Shown: one piece after another, positions 44,980-52,860 of the stretch | Layout: the number at the start of each line of letters is the position of its first letter | How positions within the stretch are numbered: position 1 is the stretch's first letter | DNA from: Sporosarcina sp. FSL W8-0480 | Lineage (GTDB): Bacteria; Bacillota; Bacilli; Bacillales_A; Planococcaceae | Length of the DNA stretch: 64,000 nt | Direction: 5' to 3' | NCBI RefSeq assembly: GCF_037963765.1 | Contig: NZ_CP150166.1 | Coordinates: forward strand, 2,797,501 to 2,861,500 | Program-made: the position numbers and the translations under genes | Notes under the pieces: generated by a model | The model's database searches: none | What the model saw: only the letters and a program-made list of their open reading frames with translations | What the model was told of the DNA's origin: nothing

Positions 44980-45816
44980 TTATCGAAGTAATTGAAGTAC
45001 GCCTTGCGGTTGTTGATTTGCTTGAGCTAACATAGCTTGAGCAGCTTGAGTTAAAATATTGTTCTTTGTAAAGTCCATCATCTCTTTTGCCATATCGACA
45101 TCTCTAATGCGAGATTCAGCAGCTGTTAGATTTTCAGAAGAAGCTCCAAGGTTGTTGATTGTGTGCTCTAGTCTATTTTGGTATGCACCAAGTTTAGAAC
45201 GCTCAGATGAAACTGCATCGATTGCTGACTGGATTGCCGTAATAGCTTTATCTGCGAGAGTTTGACTAGAAATATTAATTCCTACAGATGCAACCGAGCC
45301 TTGAACTCCAAGTGAGCCTGCTCCCATATTGCCAATTGTTAGTTTAATACTTTGTGATGCGTTTGCACCTATGTGGAAGGTCACTCCGCTAGCACCTAAG
45401 CTGCCATTAATCAATTTCTTATTGTTAAACTCAGTATCAGTGGAAATACGAGTAATCTCTTGAGCTAATTGATCCACTTCGTTCTGAAGGTTTGCCCGCT
45501 CTGAATCAGTATTTGTATCATTCGCTGATTGTACTGCAAGTTCACGCATACGTTGAAGGATAGCATGCGTTTCATTCATTGCACCTTCAGCTGTTTGGAT
45601 CAAAGAAATACCGTCTTGAGCATTTTTAGACGCCATATCCAACCCACGGATTTGTGCGCGCATTTTTTCAGAGATTGCAAGACCCGCTGCGTCGTCTCCT
45701 CCACGGTTGATTCTTTGACCAGAAGATAGCTTTTCCAAGTTTTTAGCTGCGTTTGTGTTGTTAGCACCAAGTTGGTTAAACGTGTTAAGCGCCGCGATAT
45801 TGTGGTTAATTCTCAT
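44980..45816 (-). CDS. hag: Flagellin
   Basis: Filament subunit, 278 residues. Conserved D0/D1 N-terminus (MRINHNIAALNTFNQLGANN to about 145) and C-terminus (about 190-278, ending ANQQPQGVLQLLR), with only a short Ser/Gly/Ala-rich middle, so D2/D3 outer domains are missing. Exported by the flagellar type III system with FliS. Ser/Thr residues of the middle are possible glycosylation sites (inference). Transcribed from a sigma-D promoter with a leader carrying CsrA sites; AAGGAGG precedes ATG 45816. Two decayed 3' ends of further flagellin genes lie downstream. Confidence 0.98.
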   Translation of the reverse strand: MRINHNIAALNTFNQLGANNTNAAKNLEKLSSGQRINRGGDDAAGLAISEKMRAQIRGLDMASKNAQDGISLIQTAEGAMNETHAILQRMRELAVQSANDTNTDSERANLQNEVDQLAQEITRISTDTEFNNKKLINGSLGASGVTFHIGANASQSIKLTIGNMGAGSLGVQGSVASVGINISSQTLADKAITAIQSAIDAVSSERSKLGAYQNRLEHTINNLGASSENLTAAESRIRDVDMAKEMMDFTKNNILTQAAQAMLAQANQQPQGVLQLLR

Positions 45817-45844
45817 AATTAATTTCCTCCTTGAGTGTTTGTTT

Positions 45845-45864
45845 GGTTCACGTCCTTGTGAACC
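45845..45864 (-). promoter_or_regulatory. CsrA-binding hairpin in the hag leader
   Basis: GGTTCAC-AAGGAC-GTGAACC: a 7-bp stem presenting AGGA in the loop, close to the CsrA consensus ACARGGAUGU. A second GGA lies in the Shine-Dalgarno CAAGGAGG about 20 bases downstream, giving the two-site layout known for B. subtilis hag. Confidence 0.85.
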
Positions 45865-45922
45865 TCTTATTTGCTTGCGGATAAAGAGCCGGCCGAACTC
45901 GTTACTGCCGCTTACATTGTTA

Positions 45923-45949
45923 TTATCGGTTTGGTTGGGAAGTAGTTTA
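45923..45949 (-). promoter_or_regulatory. Sigma-D promoter of hag
   Basis: TAAA, exactly 15 bp, ACCGATAA on the minus strand. The 5' leader of roughly 100 nt that follows holds the CsrA hairpin. Confidence 0.85.
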
Positions 45950-46021
45950 GTGTTTTCTAAAAGTTTTTGTGGGATTTTAGGTTATTTAACAGAAAAATAG
46001 AGGATTTTGCCTAAAAGGATA

Positions 46022-46051
46022 GCCTGGCACATATTTGGTAGTGAGCCAGGC
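46022..46051 (-). terminator. Stem-loop after csrA
   Basis: GCCTGGC/GCCAGGC stem with a large loop, eight bp past the csrA stop; only a modest T run (CCTTTT) follows on the minus strand. Confidence 0.6.
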
Positions 46052-46058
46052 GTTGTTT

Positions 46059-46280
46059 TTAATCTTTTTTCGTTAGCTGTGTAAATAAAGTCGCATCCAT
46101 TGTGAGTGCTTCGGTATTTGTTTCAGTTATCGACTGGACAAGTTCACCACGAAGTATATCAACTGTTTTCGGCGCTTCAATACCGATACGTATGGTGTCA
46201 CCTTTGACTTCGAGGATGCGGATTTCAATGTCATCACCAATTTTAATTGTTTCGTTCGGTTTGCGTGAGAGGACTAACAT
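46059..46280 (-). CDS. csrA: Carbon storage regulator CsrA
   Basis: RNA-binding translational repressor of hag, 73 residues. MLVLSRKPNETIKIGDDIEIRILEVKGDTIRIGIEAP is fully canonical, with the RNA-contact Arg/Val of strand 1 and Arg44-type region. AAGGAGG precedes ATG 46280; the gene starts one base after fliW ends. FliW binds CsrA and blocks it when flagellin is exported, so fliW-csrA-hag form a feedback switch. Confidence 0.97.
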   Translation of the reverse strand: MLVLSRKPNETIKIGDDIEIRILEVKGDTIRIGIEAPKTVDILRGELVQSITETNTEALTMDATLFTQLTKKD

Positions 46281-46281
46281 A

Positions 46282-46734
46282 TTAGACTTCCTCCTTCACT
46301 TGGCCTATGATGTGGCGGGTTTTGAAGCGGTTGTCGCCTAAAATCATTTGTTTTGCTGTTTTGTTGTTCAGTTGGAAGATGAGTGGTGCTTGTAGGTTGA
46401 TAGTTGATGTTTCGAATGGTTGTTTGAGTGTCAGGATGGCTAACACGAATATGTCTTCCGGTTTTTCGATGTTTAGTAGTTCGATTGTTGGGTCGTCGAT
46501 GTCGAATGTGTAGTCTTCGACAAGGGTGTATGGATTGGTGACGATGAATGCTACTGCTTCGGTTGTTGTTGATTGTAGTACTTGGAAATTTGGGTTTCCT
46601 TCGATCGGAAGCAGCGCGAATTGCTTTTCAGTTTCGAAGCCAGGGATTCCTTTCGGGAAGTTCCATAGTTGGTCTTGGTGTATTTCGATTTCGCCGTGGA
46701 ATTTTGTTTGGATTTGTTTTGATTGAATTTCCAT
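46282..46734 (-). CDS. fliW: Flagellar assembly factor FliW
   Basis: Antagonist of CsrA and binding partner of flagellin, 150 residues with the typical EIHQDQLWNFPKGIPGFE opening and DNRFKTRHII C-terminal end. AAAGGAG precedes ATG 46734. Lies between flgL and csrA as in B. subtilis. Confidence 0.96.
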   Translation of the reverse strand: MEIQSKQIQTKFHGEIEIHQDQLWNFPKGIPGFETEKQFALLPIEGNPNFQVLQSTTTEAVAFIVTNPYTLVEDYTFDIDDPTIELLNIEKPEDIFVLAILTLKQPFETSTINLQAPLIFQLNNKTAKQMILGDNRFKTRHIIGQVKEEV

Positions 46735-46771
46735 ACTGGTGATCGCTCCTTTTCTTTTTGTTAATTGCCAT

Positions 46772-46801
46772 AAAAAAAGAACGTATAAACGTCCTTTTTT
46801 T
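46772..46801 (-). terminator. Terminator after flgL
   Basis: AAAGGACGT/ACGTTCTTT stem with ttat loop and seven T on the minus strand, overlapping the flgL stop. It separates the flgM-flgL transcript from fliW-csrA. Confidence 0.8.
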
Positions 46802-47669
46802 ATCTTAGAAAGTCGACTAATGAAGGTTGGATGACCCTTGCGCCTACTGAGAGGGATGCACGGTAGACGGCTTCCTGGGTAAGCATTTCGGTTACCACTT
46901 TTTCGAAGTCGATGTCTTCGTTTTCGGATTGTAGTTTTTTGGCTGTTCCTTCTTGGATATCGAGTCGGTTTTGCGTCAGTTCTGCACGGTTAGAACGCCC
47001 GCCGATGTCCATTCGGAGTGAGAGGACATTATCCATTTGTGTGTCGAGGTCCTTAAGAGCTTTATTGAAATCGACTTCGTCTCCGTCTTTTGTGATTTCG
47101 TTAAAGAAGGTATTTAATCCTTCAAAAAGATCCCTGGCATTCGTATTGACCTTTAAATTCACACCGCTGAATATTTCAATTTCAATATCTTTTGAAAATC
47201 CATCTGTGTCAGTGGTGAGTGAACCATTATCGAACAGAGGCTTATCCGTTTTAGTCCCGCTGAAAATATATTTATCCATAACTTGTGTGTTTGCCAAGTC
47301 TTGAATCGTTTCCTGAAGTTGTCTCAGTTCGATTTTAATAAACTCACGTTCTTCTGGATTCATAGCTCCAGTATTTGCGGCATTTGTTACAAGTTCCTTG
47401 GCACGGTGTAAAGTTTGGCCTACACTGTCGAGCGCATCGTCAGAGCTATCGAGCCAATTATTCACTTCGATAAGATTCTTCTTGTATTGGTCGATTTTGT
47501 CGACTTGATTGCGGATGCCTATGCTTTTCATCGCTGCTTCGGGGTCATCGGACGGACGGTTGATCCTTTTTCCGGAAGACGCCTGTTCTTGCAGCTTGTT
47601 CATTTTATTGTAGCTTGTCATCAGGTTCCGGACTGTATTATTTGAGAGCATGGATTGTGTTACGCGCAT
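46800..47669 (-). CDS. flgL: Flagellar hook-filament junction protein FlgL
   Basis: Second junction protein (HAP3), 289 residues, flagellin-like termini: MRVTQSMLSNNTVRNLMTSYNKMNKLQEQASSGKRI at the N-terminus and VVTEMLTQEAVYRASLSVGARV at the C-terminus. Connects FlgK to the filament. Follows flgK by 18 bp. Confidence 0.95.
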   Translation of the reverse strand: MRVTQSMLSNNTVRNLMTSYNKMNKLQEQASSGKRINRPSDDPEAAMKSIGIRNQVDKIDQYKKNLIEVNNWLDSSDDALDSVGQTLHRAKELVTNAANTGAMNPEEREFIKIELRQLQETIQDLANTQVMDKYIFSGTKTDKPLFDNGSLTTDTDGFSKDIEIEIFSGVNLKVNTNARDLFEGLNTFFNEITKDGDEVDFNKALKDLDTQMDNVLSLRMDIGGRSNRAELTQNRLDIQEGTAKKLQSENEDIDFEKVVTEMLTQEAVYRASLSVGARVIQPSLVDFLR

Positions 47670-47687
47670 TGATTGGTTCCCCCCTTA

Positions 47688-49199
47688 TTATCTGCCGGCG
47701 ATGCCCATTCCGTTGATGATTTTGTCGAGTGTTTCATCGATGACTGTGATCATGCGGGCAGATGCATTATAGGCCTGTTGGAATCGGATCATGTCTGTCA
47801 TTTCCTCGTCCAATGAAACGGCGCTGATGGAGTCGCGGCGATTGGCGGCGGCGCCTTGTAGTGAAGCTGTGTTGAATGCCATGCGCTGTGCTTGTTGACC
47901 GTTCACACCAAGTTTTCCGATGATGCCTGAAAAGAAGTCTTGTAATGTGGCGCCATCTAAGCCAGGCAAACCATTTTTTTGGATAGCTAAAAGGGCCTTT
48001 GCATTTTCTGCGTCTGCTTTTTCATCAGCAGATTTTGACACTGCTAATAAATTTGGGTCCCTAACGAGATCCTCATTCACAACAATATTACCAGCAGTAA
48101 AAGCTTGACCTGGAACTTTTGCATCGAAGAAATTAATTTCTCTATAATTACCGTTACTATCAAACCCTGTTGAATGGACAATATTCATTTCATTTGCGAA
48201 GGCTGCCGCCATTTTGTTAAGGTCAGCAATCATATCCGGATAAAGGCCATTTCCGTCACCCGTGCCATATCCATATGAATTAATTAGTGACTTTAATTTT
48301 CCGGAATCCGAGAATTTGGCAAGATCAGTATTGGCAAATTCAGTTTCACCGACAGCCTTAACATTAATCCCCTGAATTAATTGATTTCCTTCTGAAGCAT
48401 GGAGATCGGTAGGATTTATTCCTAATTCCCCAGATTCCTTGCCTTTCACAAGTTCGATTTTAGTGCCGTCGTTCATTTTCAACGACACAGTTACCGTCCC
48501 TTCAGCAATCGCCGAAGTACGTCCACCTGTTTTTTCATACTTCGTTTCAATCGGTAAATAGGTCGACAATTCGTCTAACAATAAATCTCTTTGATCATAT
48601 AATTCATTTGGTAGATAACCGGCTGATTCCATCCCGGAGATTTGGCCGTTCAAACGTGCAACATCCTTCAAAAGAGAGTTGATCTTATCTGTTGAAAAGC
48701 TGATTTCTTTTCCTACGTTTGCTTGAGCTTCAGTCAATGAACTGTGTAAATGATTGAATGACTCGGCTACATCCTGGCCTCGCTGAATGACGATAGCTTT
48801 TGCTCCGCTGCTTGACGGGCTTGTCGCGAGCGTTTGTAGGGAGGACCAAAATTCGCTTAGTGATTTTTGCAGGCCGTATTCTGATGGTTCACCTACTATG
48901 TCTTCAATTTGCGAAATGGCATTCGATCTTGATTCCCAATACCCTAATTTGTTGGATTCTTGTCGGAATTGGTTGTCGACGAAGGTGTCCCGGATTCGTT
49001 GGATAGAGCTTGCCTCGACACCGGTCCCTATTAGTCCTGGAGACGCAGTAAGGCCTTGTGTTGCCTGCATATTGACACGCTGTCGTGTGTAGCCAAGCGA
49101 GTTTGCGTTGCTAATGTTATTGCCGGTCGTATAGAGGCCGGTTTGTTGTGCGTAGAGTCCGCGTTTGTTTGTTTCGAGTCCCATGAATGTGGAGCGCAT
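47688..49199 (-). CDS. flgK: Flagellar hook-associated protein FlgK
   Basis: First junction protein (HAP1), 503 residues. FMGLETNKRGLYAQQTGLYTTGNNISNANSLGYTRQRV is the rod/hook-family N-terminus and DEEMTDMIRFQQAYNASARMITVIDETLDKIINGMG the C-terminal D0 helix. AGGAGG precedes ATG 49199. Confidence 0.97.
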   Translation of the reverse strand: MRSTFMGLETNKRGLYAQQTGLYTTGNNISNANSLGYTRQRVNMQATQGLTASPGLIGTGVEASSIQRIRDTFVDNQFRQESNKLGYWESRSNAISQIEDIVGEPSEYGLQKSLSEFWSSLQTLATSPSSSGAKAIVIQRGQDVAESFNHLHSSLTEAQANVGKEISFSTDKINSLLKDVARLNGQISGMESAGYLPNELYDQRDLLLDELSTYLPIETKYEKTGGRTSAIAEGTVTVSLKMNDGTKIELVKGKESGELGINPTDLHASEGNQLIQGINVKAVGETEFANTDLAKFSDSGKLKSLINSYGYGTGDGNGLYPDMIADLNKMAAAFANEMNIVHSTGFDSNGNYREINFFDAKVPGQAFTAGNIVVNEDLVRDPNLLAVSKSADEKADAENAKALLAIQKNGLPGLDGATLQDFFSGIIGKLGVNGQQAQRMAFNTASLQGAAANRRDSISAVSLDEEMTDMIRFQQAYNASARMITVIDETLDKIINGMGIAGR

Positions 49200-49209
49200 A
49201 TTGTTCCTC

Positions 49210-49713
49210 CTATGCTTGCGAGTCGAAGGTAGCTATAGTCCCCGTACCCGTCGCTTTTTTGCCGTTTATTCCTGATTTTGAGTATGTGACCGATTCCGTA
49301 CGTGGTCGAACCATGTCCAGCGACAGATTCACAAATTGAAGGGATTGGTAGGTCAGTTTTTGGTTTAAATCGTTTTGCCATTTCAATTCATGAATCGCAT
49401 GCAGGAGACGGTCCCTCGCCTCCGTGAGTTGTTCAGATTCCGGAACGGGTGTTGCTTCAATCAGGTCGGTGATTGTTGGGTTCATCGGTGCGGCAATCCC
49501 TTTTCCTTCGAGATACGTGCTGACCGCTTTTTGCCTGCTTTGGTCCATTTGGACGATTGCAGCAAGATGTGCCTGCTCATCTATTAAGAGTTGGTCGATG
49601 CCTTTTATATCGCCGTTTTTGATGAGTTCCGACTTTTCATTTGCGATGCGAAGCAGGCTTTTATGCAATTTTTCCAAGTTGTCAAGGATGGAAAGTATTG
49701 TGTCTGTTGTCAT
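49210..49713 (-). CDS. flgN: Export chaperone FlgN for FlgK/FlgL
   Basis: Helical chaperone, 167 residues (ILDNLEKLHKSLLRIANEKSELIKNGDIKGIDQLL typical of FlgN). Ends 10 bp before flgK. Corresponds to B. subtilis yvyG. Confidence 0.9.
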   Translation of the reverse strand: MTTDTILSILDNLEKLHKSLLRIANEKSELIKNGDIKGIDQLLIDEQAHLAAIVQMDQSRQKAVSTYLEGKGIAAPMNPTITDLIEATPVPESEQLTEARDRLLHAIHELKWQNDLNQKLTYQSLQFVNLSLDMVRPRTESVTYSKSGINGKKATGTGTIATFDSQA

Positions 49714-49737
49714 CTTAGTCCCCTGCTTTCATCTTGT

Positions 49738-50001
49738 TTATTTTTTGTAGTAGTTGAGTAGGCTTTGTGCAAGTTTTTCGGGGTCCACTTTGTATGTTCC
49801 CGATTCGATTTGCGCCTTCAGTGATTGAACTTTTTCGTTTCGTTCAATCGTGATTGGTGATGTTTCGGAAAGTTGTTTTGCTTCGGATGAGATTTCAATC
49901 TTGTCTGTTTTGATTTGAAGGTTTTCCTTTGCCTGTTCAACTTTCATTTGGTTGTTACGGTATGGGTTGATGGGCGTGATGTTGACTCGATTTATCTTCA
50001 T
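49738..50001 (-). CDS. flgM: Anti-sigma-D factor FlgM
   Basis: Inhibits sigma-D until the hook is finished and FlgM is secreted. 87 residues; MKINRVNITPINPYRNNQ opening and the C-terminal sigma-binding helices VQSLKAQIESGTYKVDPEKLAQSLL are typical. AAAGGAG precedes ATG 50001. Head gene of flgM-flgN-flgK-flgL from a sigma-D promoter, giving the known feedback loop. Confidence 0.95.
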   Translation of the reverse strand: MKINRVNITPINPYRNNQMKVEQAKENLQIKTDKIEISSEAKQLSETSPITIERNEKVQSLKAQIESGTYKVDPEKLAQSLLNYYKK

Positions 50002-50042
50002 GATTCGGCTCCTTTCTTGAAGATTTTTTGTCGTTACGTTTT

Positions 50043-50069
50043 ATTTCGGCATTTTCGAGCTGAGGTTTA
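50043..50069 (-). promoter_or_regulatory. Sigma-D promoter of flgM operon
   Basis: TAAA, exactly 15 bp, GCCGAAAT on the minus strand, 42 bp upstream of flgM. Confidence 0.82.
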
Positions 50070-50133
50070 GCTTAATGTGAAAGATTTGTGTATGAATACG
50101 TTCTTCGGGATAGTGTTTCCTTAATTGGCATAG

Positions 50134-50165
50134 AAAAAACCGACTTTTAATGGAGTCGGTTTTTG
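50134..50165 (-). terminator. Terminator of the comF-yvyF transcript
   Basis: AAAAACCGACT/AGTCGGTTTTT stem with T tract on either strand, between the family C repeats and the flgM promoter. Confidence 0.85.
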
Positions 50166-50276
50166 CGTTTATGAGCTTTTGTGGTGATTTATGCGTGAAT
50201 GCGGCTGTTTATGCTTCTTTGGAATGAAATATGCGTGATTCGTACGTGTTATGGACTTTTGGAAGGATTTATGCGT
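50166..50276. repeat. Tandem repeat family C, array 1
   Basis: About five or six degenerate units of 20-21 bp, each opening tttatgcgt or tttatgNNN, e.g. tttatgcgtgaatgcggctg. Between the yvyF stop and its terminator. More regular arrays of the same unit are at 52740 and 61503. Confidence 0.75.
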
Positions 50277-50699
50277 TTATGAGTCGAATTTGATTTCGTT
50301 AGTATACTTTCCATGTGCCAAATATGTTTCATTCATGACAATCGTATCCTCTTCGGCTTCCACGATGTCCAAATCCTTTTTAAGGGAGTTTGTGCATTTT
50401 TCGCAAATTTTTCCAATGGTGATTAATAGGCCACAGCTGTCGCACGGGTAGCCAAGATTCGGGAATTTCGACGGGTGCAGATGGCCTTTGCGTACCCATT
50501 TATAAAGAAGTTTTGTCGATACGCCCGTCTCTTTGACGATTTGTTCAGCAGATGCGGTACGATTTTCCCGCCTTCTTAAAAACTCGTAAACTTTATTGTA
50601 CATTTCTTCCTCTGCCATCACACATAATGGGCATACATCCCGAATTCCCGTGTAGTAGAAAATTCCACCACATGACGGACAATTTCTTACTTCTGCCAT
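50277..50699 (-). CDS. yvyF: Flagellar operon protein YvyF-like, zinc-ribbon and MerR-like helix
   Basis: 140 residues. Cys pairs CPSCG (8-12) and CPLC (23-26) form one zinc ribbon, CDSCG and CEKC a second; between them QIVKETGVSTKLLYKWVRKGHLHPSKFPNLGYPC resembles an HTH. The whole follows the TIGR03826/YvyF pattern found between comF and flgM. Role unproven; the context suggests regulation of flagellar genes. AGGAGG precedes ATG 50699. Confidence 0.9.
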   Translation of the reverse strand: MAEVRNCPSCGGIFYYTGIRDVCPLCVMAEEEMYNKVYEFLRRRENRTASAEQIVKETGVSTKLLYKWVRKGHLHPSKFPNLGYPCDSCGLLITIGKICEKCTNSLKKDLDIVEAEEDTIVMNETYLAHGKYTNEIKFDS

Positions 50700-50714
50700 T
50701 TTATTTGGTTCCTC

Positions 50715-51323
50715 CTATCTTTCTGCACGGATGAGCGTGACCGCTTCCACTCTTTCGGCTCCCGCTTCAAGTAAAGCGGTGGCTGCGTGATGGAGTGTCG
50801 TGCCGGTTGTGTATATATCGTCAACAAGTATGTAGGTTGTTTGTTGGATGACAATGCCTTCTTTGATTGAGAATAAAGGGCGCATTGATAAACGCTCTTC
50901 CCTCGTCTTTTCCCCCATCACTTCGGTGTTCGTTTTGGTTAAAACGTCTTCAAAAGGGATATTCGCCGCATGCAATAGCTCGTCGACATGGGAAAAGGTT
51001 CTTTCTATCTTTTTATCCGGATGCATTGGAATTGGCACAATGATTGCGTTTTTCCCTTTGAGCTCATCCCTTAATTCATTCGCAAAGACGCCGGATAGTG
51101 CGACATCTTGAAGGAATTTGTACTGATGGAGATATTCTCGCATTGCTTCGTTGTATGTGTAGAGGGATTTGACTTGGTGGAGAACGTCCCCTCTCTCACA
51201 TGTATCGACTCGTTCGAAGCCTTTTGAACAGTCTTCGCAAAGCAATAATGACTTTTCGATGGCGAAGAGAGATTGCCAGCTTGGTGTGCTTGCAAGTTTT
51301 TGTTCACAAAGGAGACAGTTCAT
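50715..51323 (-). CDS. comFC: ComFC, phosphoribosyltransferase-fold competence protein
   Basis: 202 residues; N-terminal zinc CxxC pairs (CLLCEQ, CEDC) and a C-terminal PRTase domain with YILVDDIYTTGTTLHHA. Partners ComFA in DNA uptake during transformation and may help replication-fork recovery as other ComF proteins. Its ATG shares a base with the comFA stop (TAATG). Confidence 0.94.
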   Translation of the reverse strand: MNCLLCEQKLASTPSWQSLFAIEKSLLLCEDCSKGFERVDTCERGDVLHQVKSLYTYNEAMREYLHQYKFLQDVALSGVFANELRDELKGKNAIIVPIPMHPDKKIERTFSHVDELLHAANIPFEDVLTKTNTEVMGEKTREERLSMRPLFSIKEGIVIQQTTYILVDDIYTTGTTLHHAATALLEAGAERVEAVTLIRAER

Positions 51324-52699
51324 TAGTCGAGCCCCCCTTTATTCAACCTCATAATTTCGTTTTTCGCGTCATCCATCGCGTAGGTGATTCCGTTATGGAA
51401 AAATGTGAAGTCGCCTGTCGGATAATCCGCCGAACGACCGACTCGACCGCCGATCTGGATGAGTGCGCCTTTATCGAAAATTTGCTGTTCCGCCCCAACT
51501 ACCGCCACTTGAACATTCGGGATTGTAATTCCCCGTTCAAGGATGGTTGTCGTCAAGAGGCCGGGAAGTTCTTTATTCCTGAGTGCCTTGACGTACTCCT
51601 TCCGATCCGGATGCGATGCATGGACGGACTGGATATGCGGATTTAGAAGTTGGAATAAAGGCCTTGCTTCCTCCATTAAGCCTATATGGTGGAAGAAGAC
51701 TAAGAATGGTTCATTTTTCTCAAGTCTTTGCTTAGTCCATTGTACCAGTTTTTTAGGTAGTCTTCCTTTACGAATTTGTTTTTCATAGTTCCAAAGGGAA
51801 TCATATGTCGGAACAGGTAAAGGATGGCCATGATAGCGGCGATTGATGATAGAGATGGAACCCGAACGTTTCATGGTGGAAATGAGCTTTTCTGAGGGGG
51901 TTGCGGTAACGTAATGGGCAGGTGCACCGGGTTTCAATGCTTTTTGGACGGCTCTTTGTAGCGTTTCGTCCGCCTTATATGGGAAGGCATCCGCTTCATC
52001 GACGAAGATGGCGTCAAATGCATGTCGGAATCTGTATAGCTGATGGGTTGTGGCAAGAACAAGTTGGGACGCTTCCATCGTTGGTTTTGCGCCGCCGTAT
52101 AATGCTTCGATTTTCGATTGTGGAAAAGCTGTGCGCAGGCGTGGTTCGAGTTCAAGAATGACGTCTACTCTTGGAGCCGCGATGCAGACACGCTTCCCTT
52201 CGGTTAAAAGCTTATGGATCGGCGGGAATAAGATTTCCGTTTTCCCCGCTCCGCAAACTGCGTAAATGAGATGGGGAATTTGATTTTCCTGACTTTCGAT
52301 AAGATCATCAGACGCCTTTTGCTGATGCGGCGTCAGTTTCCCTTGCCAAGATAGGGTATAGTTCGTTGGGTAAGTAGGCTTCTCTCCACTCCAGATTACC
52401 AATTCCGTGCAGGAGGAAACGCGCCCCATTTTGAGGCAATGCCTGCAATATGTACAAGGTCCTTCACATTTTGCGCAGTCGAATGTTGTGAAGAGTGCCT
52501 GATTATTATTTTCGCATCTGTTGCAGAAATGTTGTTTTTGATTCATAAATGAAGGTTTTGTTTCGATGCCTTCGATGATTCGAATATGACCATTTTCGAT
52601 ATGTGCGGCTATTTCTTCGGATGGAAAAGGGGTGTGCATGCGCAGCCAAATACGGCCGTGCAGGAAATCCCTGATTGCCGGATTGAAAGGCTTAGTCAT
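51323..52699 (-). CDS. comFA: ComFA, DNA-uptake helicase/translocase
   Basis: Membrane-associated ATP-driven ssDNA translocase for transformation, 458 residues. A Cys4 zinc finger precedes the helicase (FCNRCENN ... CAKCEGPCTYCRHC, about 57-90), then Walker A VCGAGKTE, DEAD-type VDEADAF, TATPS motif III and the second lobe with TTTILERGITI and IQIGGRVGRSADYPTG. comFB, present in B. subtilis between comFA and comFC, is missing here. Confidence 0.95.
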   Translation of the reverse strand: MTKPFNPAIRDFLHGRIWLRMHTPFPSEEIAAHIENGHIRIIEGIETKPSFMNQKQHFCNRCENNNQALFTTFDCAKCEGPCTYCRHCLKMGRVSSCTELVIWSGEKPTYPTNYTLSWQGKLTPHQQKASDDLIESQENQIPHLIYAVCGAGKTEILFPPIHKLLTEGKRVCIAAPRVDVILELEPRLRTAFPQSKIEALYGGAKPTMEASQLVLATTHQLYRFRHAFDAIFVDEADAFPYKADETLQRAVQKALKPGAPAHYVTATPSEKLISTMKRSGSISIINRRYHGHPLPVPTYDSLWNYEKQIRKGRLPKKLVQWTKQRLEKNEPFLVFFHHIGLMEEARPLFQLLNPHIQSVHASHPDRKEYVKALRNKELPGLLTTTILERGITIPNVQVAVVGAEQQIFDKGALIQIGGRVGRSADYPTGDFTFFHNGITYAMDDAKNEIMRLNKGGLD

Positions 52700-52739
52700 G
52701 TGTACACCCCCGTTTTTTATTATTTTAATGAATGAATGA

Positions 52740-52860
52740 TTGCGTTTATGCGTGTTTGGCGTGATTTATGCGCGATTCTTGCGATTTATGAGCTTTTTTA
52801 ACGATTTATGCGTTTTTCCGGCGTTTTATGCGTGCTTTCGGCAATTTATGTGTATTTACA
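52740..52860. repeat. Tandem repeat family C, array 2
   Basis: Six units at an exact 20-bp step, each beginning tttatg: for example tttatgcgcgattcttgcga and tttatgcgtttttccggcgt. Lies between the degV stop and the start of comFA, where it would be transcribed in the degV-comFA direction. Confidence 0.85.
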
